DNA from: Thermomonospora catenispora
Lineage (GTDB): Bacteria > Actinomycetota > Actinomycetes > Streptosporangiales > Streptosporangiaceae
Length of the DNA: 64,000 nt
Assembly (NCBI RefSeq): GCF_006363815.1
Contig: NZ_RRYT01000024.1
Coordinates: forward strand, 1 to 64,000
Direction of reading: 5' to 3'
Shown here: in pieces, positions 30,171-40,681 of the stretch
Layout: every line of letters starts with the position of its first letter
Numbering within the stretch: position 1 is the stretch's first letter
Translations under genes and position numbers: made by a program
Notes under the pieces: model-generated
The model's database searches: none
What the model was told of the DNA's origin: nothing
What the model saw: only the letters and a program-made list of their open reading frames with translations

Positions 30171-30779
30171 CTAGGAGGGGTCCTGAGAGGGCAGGGTCGG
30201 GGGCGAGTCGAGGTCGGCGAGCTCCAGGCCGGGCGCCTCCAGCACCACGTCGCCGGCCAGGTGGAAGACGTGGGTCTCGGCGGTGGACAGGTCGGTGACC
30301 TCGTAGCGCTCCACGGGGAGGGGGACGGTCTCGGTCGGGTGGGTGTCGACCCCCGCCAGCAGCCAGCGCTGGTCGACGGTGAGGGCGGCCAGGGACGGCC
30401 CCTGGATCCGGACGAGGCGCACCCGCCGGTCCTCGGCGGGGGCCAGGGCCAGGTGCCGGGCGACGGCGATGCGGAACGCCGGGGACTCGGCGAGGAAGCC
30501 CATGGCGCGTTCGCCGTGCTCGGCGGGCTCGGACGGGGCGGGCGCGAGGGGACGGCGCACCCACAGCAGGTCGCCTCCCGCGAGCCCGCCGCGGATCAGC
30601 CAGGCGGGGGCGGCGAGTTCGACGCGGATCTGCCGCCACCGGCTGTCGACGGTGAGGTCCACGCGGAGGCCGTCGGAACGGGTGCCGGTGTAGCGCCAGC
30701 CGCCGGGGGCGGGGGCGCACCGGAAGCGCTCCTCGACGGGGCCGGCGTCGGTGAGGTGCAGGTATGTTCCGCTGGGCAT
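30171..30779 (-). CDS. Conserved-looking hypothetical protein downstream of the short SAH hydrolase
   Basis: A 202-residue soluble protein I do not recognise. It is mostly beta-strand in pattern: TYLHLTDAGPVEERFRCA, WRYTGTRSDGLRVDLTVDSR, WRQIRVELAAPAWLIRGGLA, FRIAVARHLAL, RRVRLVRIQGPSLAALTVDQ, and VERYEVTDLSTAETHVFHLA, ending in an acidic/Pro tail. No signal peptide or membrane segment. The ATG at 30779 is 5 nt after the stop of the SAH hydrolase gene, so the two are likely co-translated. Codon use matches its neighbours. The frame stays open upstream through that gene, which is a shadow. Confidence 0.75.
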   Translation of the reverse strand: MPSGTYLHLTDAGPVEERFRCAPAPGGWRYTGTRSDGLRVDLTVDSRWRQIRVELAAPAWLIRGGLAGGDLLWVRRPLAPAPSEPAEHGERAMGFLAESPAFRIAVARHLALAPAEDRRVRLVRIQGPSLAALTVDQRWLLAGVDTHPTETVPLPVERYEVTDLSTAETHVFHLAGDVVLEAPGLELADLDSPPTLPSQDPS

Positions 30780-30784
30780 GGGGT

Positions 30785-32044
30785 TCACGAACCGTGCTGC
30801 CAGGAGCTGAGGTACTCCTCCTGCTCCGGGGTCAGGGCGTCGATGCGGACCGACATCGACGCCAGCTTGAGCCGGGCGACCTCGGTGTCGATCTCGGCGG
30901 GCACCTGGTGGACCCCGGCCTCCAGGCGCCCGTGCTCCCGGGCGAGCCAGGCGCAGGTCAGGGCCTGGTCGGCGAACGACATGTCCATCACGGCGGCCGG
31001 ATGCCCCTCGGCGGCGGCGAGGTTGACCAGCCGCCCCTCCGACAGCAGCACCAGCCGGCGGCCGTCGGCCAGCACGTACTCGTCGACCTGCGGGCGGACC
31101 CCGTGGTTGATCTCGACGGCCAGGTCGGCCAGGGCGCGCACGTCGATCTCCACGTCGAAGTGGCCGGAGTTGGCCAGGATCGCGCCGTCCTTCATCGTCG
31201 CGAAGTGCTCGGCGGTGATCACATCGCGGTTCCCGGTGGCGGTGATGAACACCTCGCCCTGCGCGGCGGCCTCGGCCATCGGCAGCACCGTGAACCCCTG
31301 CAGCACCGCGTCCAGCGCCTTGACCGGGTCGATCTCGGTGACGATCACCCGGGCGCCCAGCCCGCGGGCCCGCTCGGCCAGTCCCCGGCCCACGTAGCCG
31401 AACCCGGCGACCACGATCGACTTGCCGGCCAGCAGGGTGTTGGTGGCCCGCACGATGCCGTCCAGGGTGGACTGCCCGGTGCCGTAGCGGTTGTCGAACA
31501 TGTGCTTGGTGGCGGTGTCGTTCACCGCCACCATCGGGAAGCGCAGCGCGCCCTCCCGGGCCATCTGGTGCAGCCGGATCACCCCGGTGGTAGTCGTCTC
31601 GCAGCCGCCGCGCACCCGCCCGATGACGTCGGCGCGTTCGGTGTGCAGGGTGTTGACCAGGTCGCAGCCGTCGTCCAGGACGAGGTCGGGCGGGGCGTCG
31701 AGGGCCTGGTGGATGTGGCGGTAGTAGCCCTCCCGGTCGACGCCGGCCCGGGCGAAGACCTGCACCCCGTGCTCGGCGACCAGGGCGGCGGCGGTGTCGT
31801 CCTGGGTGGAGAGCGGGTTGGAGGCGGCCAACGCCACGCTCGCCCCGCCGGCCTGCAGGGTCCGGACCAGATTGGCGGTCTCGGCGGTGACGTGCAGGCA
31901 GGCGGCGATCCGCAGCCCTTCCAGCGGCCGTTCGGCGGCGAACCGCTCCCGGATCTGCCGCAGCACCGGCATCGACCGGTCCGCCCAGTCGATCCGGGTC
32001 ACGCCCTCGTGGGCGAGCGAGATGTCGGCGATCTCGTGGTCCAT
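30785..32044 (-). CDS. Adenosylhomocysteinase, short archaeal-like form
   Basis: NAD-dependent S-adenosylhomocysteine hydrolase homologue, 419 residues. Substrate residues: [75 protein letters not shown]; cofactor site [20 protein letters not shown] and [15 protein letters not shown]. It lacks the roughly 40-residue insert of the long bacterial form next door, has TGQS where the long form has CRHS at the active-site cysteine, and ends SSWQHGS without the KPxxYRY tail. These are marks of the archaeal/Thermotoga-type enzyme. ATG at 32044 is preferred: the longer GTG start at 32074 falls inside a hairpin. It may act on S-inosylhomocysteine or another homolog; activity is inference. Confidence 0.88.
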   Translation of the reverse strand: MDHEIADISLAHEGVTRIDWADRSMPVLRQIRERFAAERPLEGLRIAACLHVTAETANLVRTLQAGGASVALAASNPLSTQDDTAAALVAEHGVQVFARAGVDREGYYRHIHQALDAPPDLVLDDGCDLVNTLHTERADVIGRVRGGCETTTTGVIRLHQMAREGALRFPMVAVNDTATKHMFDNRYGTGQSTLDGIVRATNTLLAGKSIVVAGFGYVGRGLAERARGLGARVIVTEIDPVKALDAVLQGFTVLPMAEAAAQGEVFITATGNRDVITAEHFATMKDGAILANSGHFDVEIDVRALADLAVEINHGVRPQVDEYVLADGRRLVLLSEGRLVNLAAAEGHPAAVMDMSFADQALTCAWLAREHGRLEAGVHQVPAEIDTEVARLKLASMSVRIDALTPEQEEYLSSWQHGS

Positions 32045-32073
32045 GAGCCCCGCGTCCCCAGTCCTCGGCAGCA

Positions 32074-32109
32074 CGCGGCCGTGGGGGCGGACGATCCCCC
32101 ACGGCCGCG
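32074..32109 (-). terminator. Terminator-like hairpin between the two SAH hydrolase genes
   Basis: A 14-bp perfect stem, CGCGGCCGTGGGGG (32074-32087) with CCCCCACGGCCGCG (32096-32109), loop of 8. It lies about 120 nt past the stop of the long-form gene and 30 nt before the start of the short-form gene, so it could end or attenuate transcription between them. No T tract. Confidence 0.6.
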
Positions 32110-32227
32110 AAGGTCGGTCGGGCCCCGGCCGTCGACGCGTCCGGTCGGGCCGGCGGCCGGGCCGGCGCTCGCCCCGGGAGCGGCTCGAGCGCCGGGTCCT
32201 CAGCAGCGGTGGTGCGCGGACGAGCCC

Positions 32228-33658
<1,431 letters not shown>

Positions 33659-33726
33659 GATCGTTTCCACTCCTCGCGTGCGTACGGCTGCGAGTCTAGG
33701 GCCGGCCGCCGCCCCCACCGCGAATT

Positions 33727-33748
33727 CTTGACACGGATTTGTCAGAAT
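33727..33748 (+). promoter_or_regulatory. Candidate promoter/operator of the MerR-like gene
   Basis: TTGACA (33728-33733), CGGATT, TGTCAG form an imperfect inverted repeat, followed at once by CAGAAT (33743-33748) seven bases before the ATG at 33756. The CAGAAT could be a -10 for a leaderless transcript, with the repeat as operator; MerR proteins bind between -35 and -10 elements. There is no ribosome site before the ATG, which fits a leaderless start. Confidence 0.45.
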
Positions 33749-33755
33749 CGGTCTC

Positions 33756-34091
33756 ATGCGCATCACGGAGGCCGCCCGACGGCTCGGCACCTCGCCCCGC
33801 ATGCTCCGCTACCGCGAGTCCCTGGGTTTGCTGCCGCCCACCCGCGAGCCCGGCGGCCACCGCCGGTTCGGCCAGGCCGAGCTGCGCGCCGTCGCGTTGG
33901 CCCTGGAGCTGGAGAGGCAGTACGGCATCAGCCCCGCGGAGCTGGCGTTCGGACTGCGGGTGCTGGCCGAGCCCCAGGTGCAGGCGCGGGTGCGCGAGCT
34001 GGGCCAGCGCATCGGCCGGCTGTCGGCCCCGCCCGCCCGCGCGCTGGACTTCGAGAAGGAGAAGGCCCTGCGCCTGCTGCGCCGCGGCTGA
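33756..34091 (+). CDS. MerR-family transcriptional regulator, short
   Basis: A 111-residue regulator. The MerR winged helix covers 1-70: [61 protein letters not shown] short helical region follows with an alpha-helical dimer stretch ([19 protein letters not shown]). There is no effector domain and no cysteine, so metal sensing is unlikely. It faces ahcY across 97 bp and may control that gene or only itself. Length is short for the family, as in BldC/HspR-like proteins. Confidence 0.88.
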   Translation: MRITEAARRLGTSPRMLRYRESLGLLPPTREPGGHRRFGQAELRAVALALELERQYGISPAELAFGLRVLAEPQVQARVRELGQRIGRLSAPPARALDFEKEKALRLLRRG

Positions 34092-34107
34092 CGCGCCCCG
34101 GGGCCCG

Positions 34108-34818
34108 TCACGGGGTCTGGGCGCCCTCCCCCGGAACCACCAGGCCGGACTCGTACGCCAGCACCACCGCCTGAGCGCGGTCGCGCAGGCCCAGCTTGGT
34201 GAAGACCCGGGCGACATGGGTCTTGACGGTGTGCTCGCTGAGCACCAGACGCCGGGCGATCTCGGCGTTGGACAGCCCGCCGGCGATGAGGACCAGCACC
34301 TCGGTCTCCCGGGCGGTGAGGGTGGCCAGCTCGGCGGGCGGCTGCGGCCGGGTGCGGCGCTGGCGGGTGAACTCGCGGATCAGCCTGCCGGTCACCTGCG
34401 GGGCCAGCAGCGCATCGCCGCGGGCCACCACCCGCACCGCGGAGACCAGCTCGTCGGCGGTGGCGTCCTTGAGGAGGAACCCGCTGGCCCCCGCCCGCAG
34501 CGCGTCGTAGACGTACTCGTCCACGTCGAACGTGGTCAGCACCAGCACCTTCAGGTCCGCGTCCGGCCGGTCCAGCATCCGCCGGGTGGCCTCGATGCCG
34601 TCCATGCCCGGCATCCGGATGTCCATCACCACCACGTCGGGGCGGGTCTGCGCCGCCAGCGCCACCGCCTCCCGGCCGTCCCCGGCCTCCCCCACCACGG
34701 TGATGCCGGGCTGCGCGTTCAGCAGCGCCGCGAAACCGGCCCGCACGATCGTCTGGTCGTCGACCACCAGCACTCTGATGGTCCGGTCAGGACCGCCCGG
34801 GGGCTCGCTCGGCGTCAC
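34108..34818 (-). CDS. Response regulator, NarL/LuxR family, paired with a sensor kinase
   Basis: A 236-residue two-component regulator. Receiver about 13-130: IRVLVVDDQTIVRAGFAALL, phospho-Asp in DVVVMDIRMPGMDG, VLVLTTFDVDEYVYDALRAG, SGFLLKDATADEL. LuxR helix-turn-helix about 168-225: LTARETEVLVLIAGGLSNAE and LSEHTVKTHVARVFTKLG. GTG at 34818 with GGGAGGAG about 10 nt upstream; the start lies within the end of the kinase gene (32-nt overlap). The regulated genes are unknown. Its 3' end converges with the MerR gene, 16 nt apart. Confidence 0.94.
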   Translation of the reverse strand: MTPSEPPGGPDRTIRVLVVDDQTIVRAGFAALLNAQPGITVVGEAGDGREAVALAAQTRPDVVVMDIRMPGMDGIEATRRMLDRPDADLKVLVLTTFDVDEYVYDALRAGASGFLLKDATADELVSAVRVVARGDALLAPQVTGRLIREFTRQRRTRPQPPAELATLTARETEVLVLIAGGLSNAEIARRLVLSEHTVKTHVARVFTKLGLRDRAQAVVLAYESGLVVPGEGAQTP

Positions 34819-36280
34819 TGCGGGACGTCTCCTCCCTGACGAACGGCAACTCGGCCTCCACCACGAAGCCGCCGCCCTGCGCCGGACCGGCGGAGAACCG
34901 CCCGCCCAGCATCGTCGCACGTTCCTGCATGCCGATGATGCCGTGTCCGCCGGGTCCGTCCCGCCCGTCGGGCCGGGAGGGGTTCAGCACCATCGTGGGG
35001 GCGTTGGCCCCGCTGTCTTGGACGCGGATCGCGAGCCGGTCGTTCAGATAGGCCAGCTCCACCCGGACGTCGGCGCCGGGCGCGTGCCGCCGGACGTTGG
35101 TCAGCGCCTCCTGCACGATCCGGTACGCCGACAGCTCCACCGTCGTCGACAACGTCCGCGGATCGCCGCGGACCTCCAGCTCGGCGTTGCCGCCCGCGTT
35201 CCGGTGCTGCTCGATCAACTCGGGCAGCCGGTCCAGCCGGGGCTGCGGCGCGGACTCCGGCGGTCCCGCCCCGGCGTCGGCCCGCAGCACGCCCAGCAGC
35301 CGGCGCATCTCCACCAGCGCCTCGCGAGCCGTCCGGGCGATCTCCTCGAACCCCTGCCGGGCCTGTGGCGACAGGTCCGTCATGGTGTAGGGGGCGGTCT
35401 CGGCCTGCACCGCGATCATCGAGACCGAGTGCGCCACCACGTCGTGCAGTTCACGGGCGATCCGGGCGCGTTCCCGCATCACCGCCTGCTCGCGCTGCAC
35501 CGCCGACAGGCGGGTGAGGGTCCGGCTGGTGCGCTCGGCGGCCTCGGCCTCGGTGCGCTCGGCCCCCTCCACCGTGCGGCGGGCCTCGCCCAGCCCGATC
35601 GCGGCCAGCACCGCCACCAGCGCGGCGGGCCACGGCACCTCGTCCAGGGAACCGGCCGCCAGGTAGATCACCCCGACCGTCGCCACCGCGCCCACCGCCA
35701 GCGCCCCCGTCTCCTGCCGGGACAGGAGCCGGCCCAGCGCGTACAGCGTGTACAGCGCCGCGAACGCCGTGGTGAACAGCAGCGTCTGTCCCGACAGCAG
35801 CCCGGCCGCGAACGCGCTCAGCACGATCGCCGCCATCGGCCGGGGAAACTCCCGCCGCCACACCAGCGGCGCCGTGGCGGCCACCGCGAACCCGCCCGCC
35901 ACGCTGACCGGCGGGACGCCGTGCGGCGCCAGCTCCGCCAGCGCCGCCACCACCAGCGCCAGACCGGTCAGCGGCGCGAAGTACCAGGAGGCGGCGAACT
36001 CCCGCCACGCCTCCAGCCAGTGCGACAGCGGCGCGGCGACGCGGGGCCGCCCGTCGCCCCCCGCCCCCGGGGGCGGGGGGAGGGTCTGCGGGGAGGCCTG
36101 CGCGCCCGCCAGCCGCTCCGCGATCCGCATCACGGCCGGCCGCAGCATCCGCCCGATCCCGGTGAGCAGCCACAGCAGCAGCTGCCCCAGCCCGGCCACC
36201 GCCCGCCCGGACAGTCGCCAGGCGTGCCGGATGAACTCCGTGCCGGGCGGGGACTGCGGGGCGGGTCCGTCATGGCTCAC
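34787..36280 (-). CDS. Sensor histidine kinase, NarX/DesK type (HisKA_3)
   Basis: Membrane kinase of about 497 residues. Six or so hydrophobic segments in the N-terminal half (WYFAPLTGLALVVAALAELA, PMAAIVLSAFAAGLLSG, LLFTTAFAALYTLYALG, GALAVGAVATVGVIYLA), without a clear external sensor domain; then a coiled-coil, the HisKA_3 H-box ARIARELHDVVAHSVSMIAV, and an ATP-binding domain with VQEALTNVRRHAPGADVRVE and GHGIIGMQERATMLGG. Partner of the adjacent regulator. The start is uncertain: GTG at 36280 is used here, another in-frame GTG is at 36319, and neither has a strong ribosome site. Confidence 0.9.
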   Translation of the reverse strand: MSHDGPAPQSPPGTEFIRHAWRLSGRAVAGLGQLLLWLLTGIGRMLRPAVMRIAERLAGAQASPQTLPPPPGAGGDGRPRVAAPLSHWLEAWREFAASWYFAPLTGLALVVAALAELAPHGVPPVSVAGGFAVAATAPLVWRREFPRPMAAIVLSAFAAGLLSGQTLLFTTAFAALYTLYALGRLLSRQETGALAVGAVATVGVIYLAAGSLDEVPWPAALVAVLAAIGLGEARRTVEGAERTEAEAAERTSRTLTRLSAVQREQAVMRERARIARELHDVVAHSVSMIAVQAETAPYTMTDLSPQARQGFEEIARTAREALVEMRRLLGVLRADAGAGPPESAPQPRLDRLPELIEQHRNAGGNAELEVRGDPRTLSTTVELSAYRIVQEALTNVRRHAPGADVRVELAYLNDRLAIRVQDSGANAPTMVLNPSRPDGRDGPGGHGIIGMQERATMLGGRFSAGPAQGGGFVVEAELPFVREETSRSDAERAPGRS

Positions 36281-36875
36281 GACTCCATAGTGTCCGCCGA
36301 ACGCTCGAGCGCGCCTCACCGTGCAGGGTCACTTCTCCGGGTCGGATCCCTCTCCAGAACGACCCCGGTTCCCTCCTCAGGGCGGAAGAACGAGCCGGCC
36401 CCGCGAACGTAGTCTCACTACCGTGACGCGAAAGCCGGCGTCCCCGGAGACGGGGGATCCGGGACGCGCTCCCGCGTCACGCCGAGACCGTCCGGTTCAG
36501 GGGTCCGGGCGGTGCGCATGGGAAGCACCTCGCCGGTTCGGGCGGCGCCGTCCCGCGCAGGGACGATCGGTCTCGCCTGGGCTGGGGTTGTGGAACGACC
36601 GGAAGACCGCCCGGACCGGTGACGGTGTGGGAGGCGGACCGCCGCGGCGCGTCCGCGGCGATGAGACGAGCGGCCCGCGCGTTCTCCGCCCACGGGTCCG
36701 ATGCGGGCCGGGACGGGGGCCGCGGCGCGGAGGGGGCGGACCGCCGGACGCCGACGAGGCGGCCTCCCCCGGAGGCCCCGGCGAGGCGGGGCCGCGTGCG
36801 ACGAAGGGCCCCGACGCCTTGTGCCGGGAGGCCCTTCGTCGTGCGGTTCTTCGTGCGGTCGCCGGATCCGGTCCG
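36281..36875. other. About 595-bp gene-free stretch with a strong hairpin
   Basis: Between the kinase start and the CDF transporter stop. A 12-bp perfect stem, CGACGAAGGGCC (36799-36810) with GGCCCTTCGTCG (36830-36841), loop 19, lies about 35 nt past the CDF stop and is a likely terminator for the manB operon. A short inverted repeat GTAGT-CTC-ACTAC at 36409-36421 lies about 130 bp before the kinase start and could be an operator. Frames here show no codon bias. Confidence 0.5.
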
Positions 36876-37868
36876 CTACGAGGTCGTCTTGCCGACGTCG
36901 GTCGTGACCTCGATGTGCTCCTCGGCGGACTTCCCGGCGGGCTCCGTCGCCTGCGGGGCGGACTGGTACAGGTCGGGCTCCAGATAGATCAGCCTCGCCT
37001 CGGGGAACTGCGAGCGGACCTTGTCCTCGGCGGCGTTGATGCCCCGCGCGATCTCCGCGGCGGTCTCGTCGTGGTGCACCGCGATCTTGGCGGCGATCAG
37101 CAGCTCCTCCGGGCCCAGGTACTGGGTCCGGATGTGGATCACGCGGTCGACCTCCTCGACCGACTCCAGCGAGGCGACGATCTGCCGTTCGACCTCGGGG
37201 TCGGCGCCCTCGCCGATCAGCAGGCTCTTGGTCTCCACCGCCAGGATCACCGCGATGGCGCCCAGCAGCAGGCCGATGCCCACCGTGCCGACGCCGTCCC
37301 AGACGCCGTTGTGGGTGACCACCGCCATGGTGACCCCGAACAGCGCCAGGATCAGACCGACCAGCGCGCCCAGGTCCTCCAGCAGCACCACCGGCAGCTC
37401 GGGGGCCTTGGCGTGCCGGATGAACTGCCACCAGGACTTCTCGCCGCGCAGCTGGTTGGACTCGCCGATCGCGGTGCGGAACGAGAAGGACTCCAGGAGG
37501 ATCGCCACGATCAGCACCCCGAACGCCCAGGCGGGGGACTCGACCTCGTGCGGATCGGTGATCTTGTGGATGCCCTCGTACAACGAGAACAGCGCACCCA
37601 CCGTGAACAGCACCACCGCCACGACGAACGCGTAGAAGTAGCGTTCGCGTCCGTACCCGAAGGGATGCTGCGGAGTGCGGGCGCGCTGGGAGCGCTTGCG
37701 TCCCACCAGCAGCAGGGCCTGGTTGCCGGAGTCGGCCACGGAGTGAATGGACTCCGCCAGCATCGACGACGATCCGGTGAAGACGAAGGCCACGAACTTG
37801 GACGCCGCGATGCCCAGGTTGGCGGCCAGTGCGGCGATGATCGCCTTGGTCCCGCCCTCAGCACTCAT
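36876..37868 (-). CDS. Cation diffusion facilitator transporter
   Basis: A 330-residue metal-ion/proton antiporter of the CDF family. About six membrane segments: ANLGIAASKFVAFVFTGSSS, the metal-site helix SIHSVADSGNQALLLVG (His42, Asp46), FGYGRERYFYAFVVAVVLFT, FGVLIVAILLESFSF, LLEDLGALVGLILALFG with Glu/Asp in place of the second usual HxxxD, and a C-terminal ferredoxin-like domain (VERQIVASLESVEEVDRVIH). The EDxxA form resembles the SLC30A9 branch. ATG at 37868 overlaps the isomerase stop in an ATGA junction. Zinc or manganese is the likely substrate; the metal cannot be told. Confidence 0.92.
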   Translation of the reverse strand: MSAEGGTKAIIAALAANLGIAASKFVAFVFTGSSSMLAESIHSVADSGNQALLLVGRKRSQRARTPQHPFGYGRERYFYAFVVAVVLFTVGALFSLYEGIHKITDPHEVESPAWAFGVLIVAILLESFSFRTAIGESNQLRGEKSWWQFIRHAKAPELPVVLLEDLGALVGLILALFGVTMAVVTHNGVWDGVGTVGIGLLLGAIAVILAVETKSLLIGEGADPEVERQIVASLESVEEVDRVIHIRTQYLGPEELLIAAKIAVHHDETAAEIARGINAAEDKVRSQFPEARLIYLEPDLYQSAPQATEPAGKSAEEHIEVTTDVGKTTS

Positions 37869-39013
37869 AGTGACGCAATCCTTGCCTTGAGCTCTTGAAT
37901 GGCCGACACGGGCGTGGGATCGACGCCCAGTGCGAGAGCCAAGTAAACCGTGACGTAGTCCGTCATGGCGATCAGATGCGCCAGGCGCTCCAAGGGGTGC
38001 CCGCCTTCGGCGGGGATCTCGGTCACATCGACGCCGCGTGCCGCGGCCAGCTCCACCGACACCTCGCGACGTTTGGCGACCTGCGGATGCTCTTCGGTGT
38101 CCCGCAGCAGCACCAGCCGCAACCGGGTGCCCTCCACGTCCTCGGCCCGGTCGCGGAAGAAGTCCTCCTCCTCGGCCCCCGGCGCCCCGCCGGCGAAGAG
38201 CCCGTCGAACGCCATCACCTGGTTGTGGTTGGCCTCCGGGAGGCCGCCGAACACCCCCGGGTACTTGGCGTTCTCATTGAGCTGGCAGCACATCCGGTAG
38301 GCGGCGACGGCGGCCAGGTCCGAGGTGCCCCACACCATCGGCAGTGAGCCCGCCATGTCCAGGGCGATCTGCTTGGCCGGGTTGACGAACGACTCGCTGT
38401 CGGGGCGGCAGCGGTGCGCCACGTCCTCCAGGCGCCGCGCGGTGGCCTCCAGCACCTCGTCCGACGCGTTCGTCAGCCCCAGCGCGCGGGCGGCCATCAC
38501 CAGCGGGATCGACAGGCCCCACACGGTGGAGCGGGGCTGGCCCGCCGACTGCACCGGGACGAACGGCGCCCGCGCCCGCACCGCCAGCTCCGCCAGCGGC
38601 GAGTCGGCGCCGCCCACGAACAGCATCCGGCAGCCGCGCCGCATCGCCTCGGCCGCCACCGCCAGCGTCTCCTCGGTGCCGCCCGAACAGGACACGGCGA
38701 TCACCAGGTCGGCGGCGCCCACCCAGCCGGGCAGCCGGTAGCCGCGCACGGTGACGATCGGGACCGGACAGCCGACGCCGCACACCGCGGCCAGCACGTC
38801 TCCGGAGATCCCCGAGCCGCCCATCCCGGCGACCACGACGGCGCGCGGCCGGCCGTCCTCGGCCAGCCGTTCCACTCCGGCCTCGGAGGCGGCCAGCCGG
38901 GCCCGGCGGACCTGGGCGGCCGAAGAGGCGACCTGGCGGAGCATGTCACCGGGGTCCGCGGCGGCCAGCGCGTCCGGGTCGTCCAGTCGCGCCGAGTCGA
39001 CGGGTGCGCTCAT
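37865..39013 (-). CDS. SIS-domain phosphoglucose/phosphomannose isomerase-like protein
   Basis: A 382-residue SIS-fold protein like the bifunctional phosphoglucose/phosphomannose isomerases and the mycobacterial protein beside ManB. First domain: [56 protein letters not shown]. Second: [40 protein letters not shown] with the conserved Glu-His, and the ending [22 protein letters not shown] at 39013 overlaps the Trm112-like stop by ATGA. The context with manB suggests mannose-6-phosphate/fructose-6-phosphate interconversion feeding GDP-mannose and glycan synthesis. Confidence 0.86.
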   Translation of the reverse strand: MSAPVDSARLDDPDALAAADPGDMLRQVASSAAQVRRARLAASEAGVERLAEDGRPRAVVVAGMGGSGISGDVLAAVCGVGCPVPIVTVRGYRLPGWVGAADLVIAVSCSGGTEETLAVAAEAMRRGCRMLFVGGADSPLAELAVRARAPFVPVQSAGQPRSTVWGLSIPLVMAARALGLTNASDEVLEATARRLEDVAHRCRPDSESFVNPAKQIALDMAGSLPMVWGTSDLAAVAAYRMCCQLNENAKYPGVFGGLPEANHNQVMAFDGLFAGGAPGAEEEDFFRDRAEDVEGTRLRLVLLRDTEEHPQVAKRREVSVELAAARGVDVTEIPAEGGHPLERLAHLIAMTDYVTVYLALALGVDPTPVSAIQELKARIASL

Positions 39014-39186
39014 GAGGCCGGGGTCCGGGCCTCGTCCACCAACAGGACCGGAATGTCGTCGCGCACCGGGTAGGCGTACTTGCAGGTCCCCGTGCACACC
39101 AGTTCGGCCGCGGCCTCATCGGCCCGCAGCGGGCCCCGGCAGTTGGGGCAGGCCAGGATCTCCAGCAGCCAGGAGTCCAGCTTCAT
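39010..39186 (-). CDS. Trm112-family zinc-ribbon protein
   Basis: A 58-residue protein opening [20 protein letters not shown], then [20 protein letters not shown]. Two cysteine pairs, CPNC and a second CxxxC-type pair (CTGTC), plus the DDIPVLL ending are the marks of the Trm112/YcaR family; in eukaryotes Trm112 activates methyltransferases, in bacteria the role is unclear. ATG at 39186 sits directly on the manB stop codon and its stop overlaps the isomerase start (ATGA). The gene is small and easy to miss, but the junctions on both sides support it strongly. Confidence 0.88.
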   Translation of the reverse strand: MKLDSWLLEILACPNCRGPLRADEAAAELVCTGTCKYAYPVRDDIPVLLVDEARTPAS

Positions 39187-40575
39187 CTATTTCTCCCTCA
39201 CGATGGCCAGCACCTCGTCCCGGATGGCCGCCATCGTCCGCTCGTCGGTGGCCTCCGCGTTGAGGCGCAGCAACGGCTCGGTGTTGGACGGCCGCAGGTT
39301 GAACCACCAGTCGGCGGTGGAGACGGTCAGCCCGTCGAGCCCGTCGATGGTAACGCCGGGTCGGTCGGCGAAGGCGGCGCGCACCCGTTCGGTGGCGGCG
39401 GCCTGATCGGCCACCTCGCTGTTGATCTCGCCGGAGGCCGGGTAGCGGTCGTAGGCGGCCAGCAGCTTCGACAGCGGCTCGTCCTGCTCGCCGAGCGCGG
39501 CCAGCACGTGCAGCGCGGCCAGCATCCCCGAGTCGGCGTACCAGAAGTCGCGGAAGTAGTAGTGCGCCGAGTGCTCGCCGCCGAACACCGCCCCGGTCTC
39601 GGCCATGGTCTGCTTGATGAACGAGTGCCCCACGCGGGTGCGCACCGGCTTCCCGCCGTGCTCGGCGATGATCTCCGGCACCGCCCGCGAGGTGATCAGG
39701 TTGTGCACGATCGGCGCGCCCGGGTTCCTGGCCAGCTCGCGCACGGCCACCAGCGCGGTGATCGCCGACGGGGAGACGATCTCGCCGCGCTCGTCGACCA
39801 CGAAGCAGCGATCGGCGTCCCCGTCGAAGGCCAGCCCGATGTCGGCGCCGGAGGAGCGGACGGCGGCCTGCAGATCGCGCAGATTCTCCGGCTCGATGGG
39901 GTTGGCCTCGTGGTTGGGGAACGTTCCGTCCAACTCGAAGTAGAGCGGCACCAGCTCGATCGGCGGTCCGGCGGGGCCTCCCGCGTCCCCGTCGCCGTCC
40001 GGGCGCCGGCCGAGCACGGCCGGGACGGTGTATCCGGCCATGCCGTTGCCGGCGTCCACCGCGACCTTCAGCGGCCGGATGCCGCTCAGGTCGACCAGGC
40101 GGTGCATGTGCTCGGCGTACCCGGTCAGCAGATCGCGACGCGTCACGGTGCCGCGCGGACCGCGGCCGGCCGGCACGCCCCGCTCGACCAGCTCGCGGAT
40201 CTCGGTCAGACCGGTGTCGCGGCCGATGGGGCGGGCGCCGGCGCGGCACATCTTCATGCCGTTGTAGCGGGCCGGGTTGTGGCTGGCGGTGAACATCACG
40301 CCGGGCACGTTCAGGCTGCCGCTGGCGTAGTAGAGCAGGTCGGTGGAGGCGAGCCCGGCCTCGATCACATCCGCGCCCTGCCCGGTGGCGCCGCGGGCGA
40401 AGGCCGCCGCCAGCGGCTCGGAGGAGGTGCGCATGTCGTGCGCGGTCACCACGGTCCGCGCGCCGGTGACGCCGACGAACGCCGCGCCCACCGCCTCGGC
40501 GATGTCCTCGTCGAGCTCGTCCGGAACCACGCCGCGGATGTCGTAGGCCTTGAAGATCTTGGCGACGTCGCCCAA
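39187..40575 (-). CDS. manB: Phosphomannomutase/phosphoglucomutase
   Basis: Alpha-D-phosphohexomutase of 462 residues, converting mannose-6-phosphate to mannose-1-phosphate (or the glucose analogues). Active-site phosphoserine Ser98 in FTASHNPARYNGMK, metal loop AFDGDADRCFVVD, sugar-specificity loop FGGEHSAHYYFRDFWYADS, and phosphate-binding loop LRPSNTEPLLRLN near the C terminus. The start is taken at TTG 40575, giving the family N terminus KIFKAYDIRGVVPDELDE soon after; no better codon is near. First gene of the manB - Trm112-like - isomerase - CDF operon. Needed for GDP-mannose, hence mannosylated lipids and proteins. Confidence 0.94.
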   Translation of the reverse strand: MGDVAKIFKAYDIRGVVPDELDEDIAEAVGAAFVGVTGARTVVTAHDMRTSSEPLAAAFARGATGQGADVIEAGLASTDLLYYASGSLNVPGVMFTASHNPARYNGMKMCRAGARPIGRDTGLTEIRELVERGVPAGRGPRGTVTRRDLLTGYAEHMHRLVDLSGIRPLKVAVDAGNGMAGYTVPAVLGRRPDGDGDAGGPAGPPIELVPLYFELDGTFPNHEANPIEPENLRDLQAAVRSSGADIGLAFDGDADRCFVVDERGEIVSPSAITALVAVRELARNPGAPIVHNLITSRAVPEIIAEHGGKPVRTRVGHSFIKQTMAETGAVFGGEHSAHYYFRDFWYADSGMLAALHVLAALGEQDEPLSKLLAAYDRYPASGEINSEVADQAAATERVRAAFADRPGVTIDGLDGLTVSTADWWFNLRPSNTEPLLRLNAEATDERTMAAIRDEVLAIVREK

Positions 40576-40681
40576 TCCCGCCCCCTGCTCGTCGTCCGTG
40601 TACGCCGCCGGTGGCGTACGGGGTTATGAGCCTACCGGGACGGAGATGAAGGGCTGATCGGAGAGCGGGCCCGCCGAGGGG

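Noticed and set aside
36619-36987. Plus-strand frame over the CDF 3' end and the terminator hairpin
   Set aside because: It spans a strong hairpin and overlaps a well-supported gene on the other strand; no motif.
40596-40621. Attenuator upstream of manB
   Set aside because: TACGCC/GGCGTA hairpin is short, without T tract or leader peptide; could equally be a weak terminator for DUF3499.
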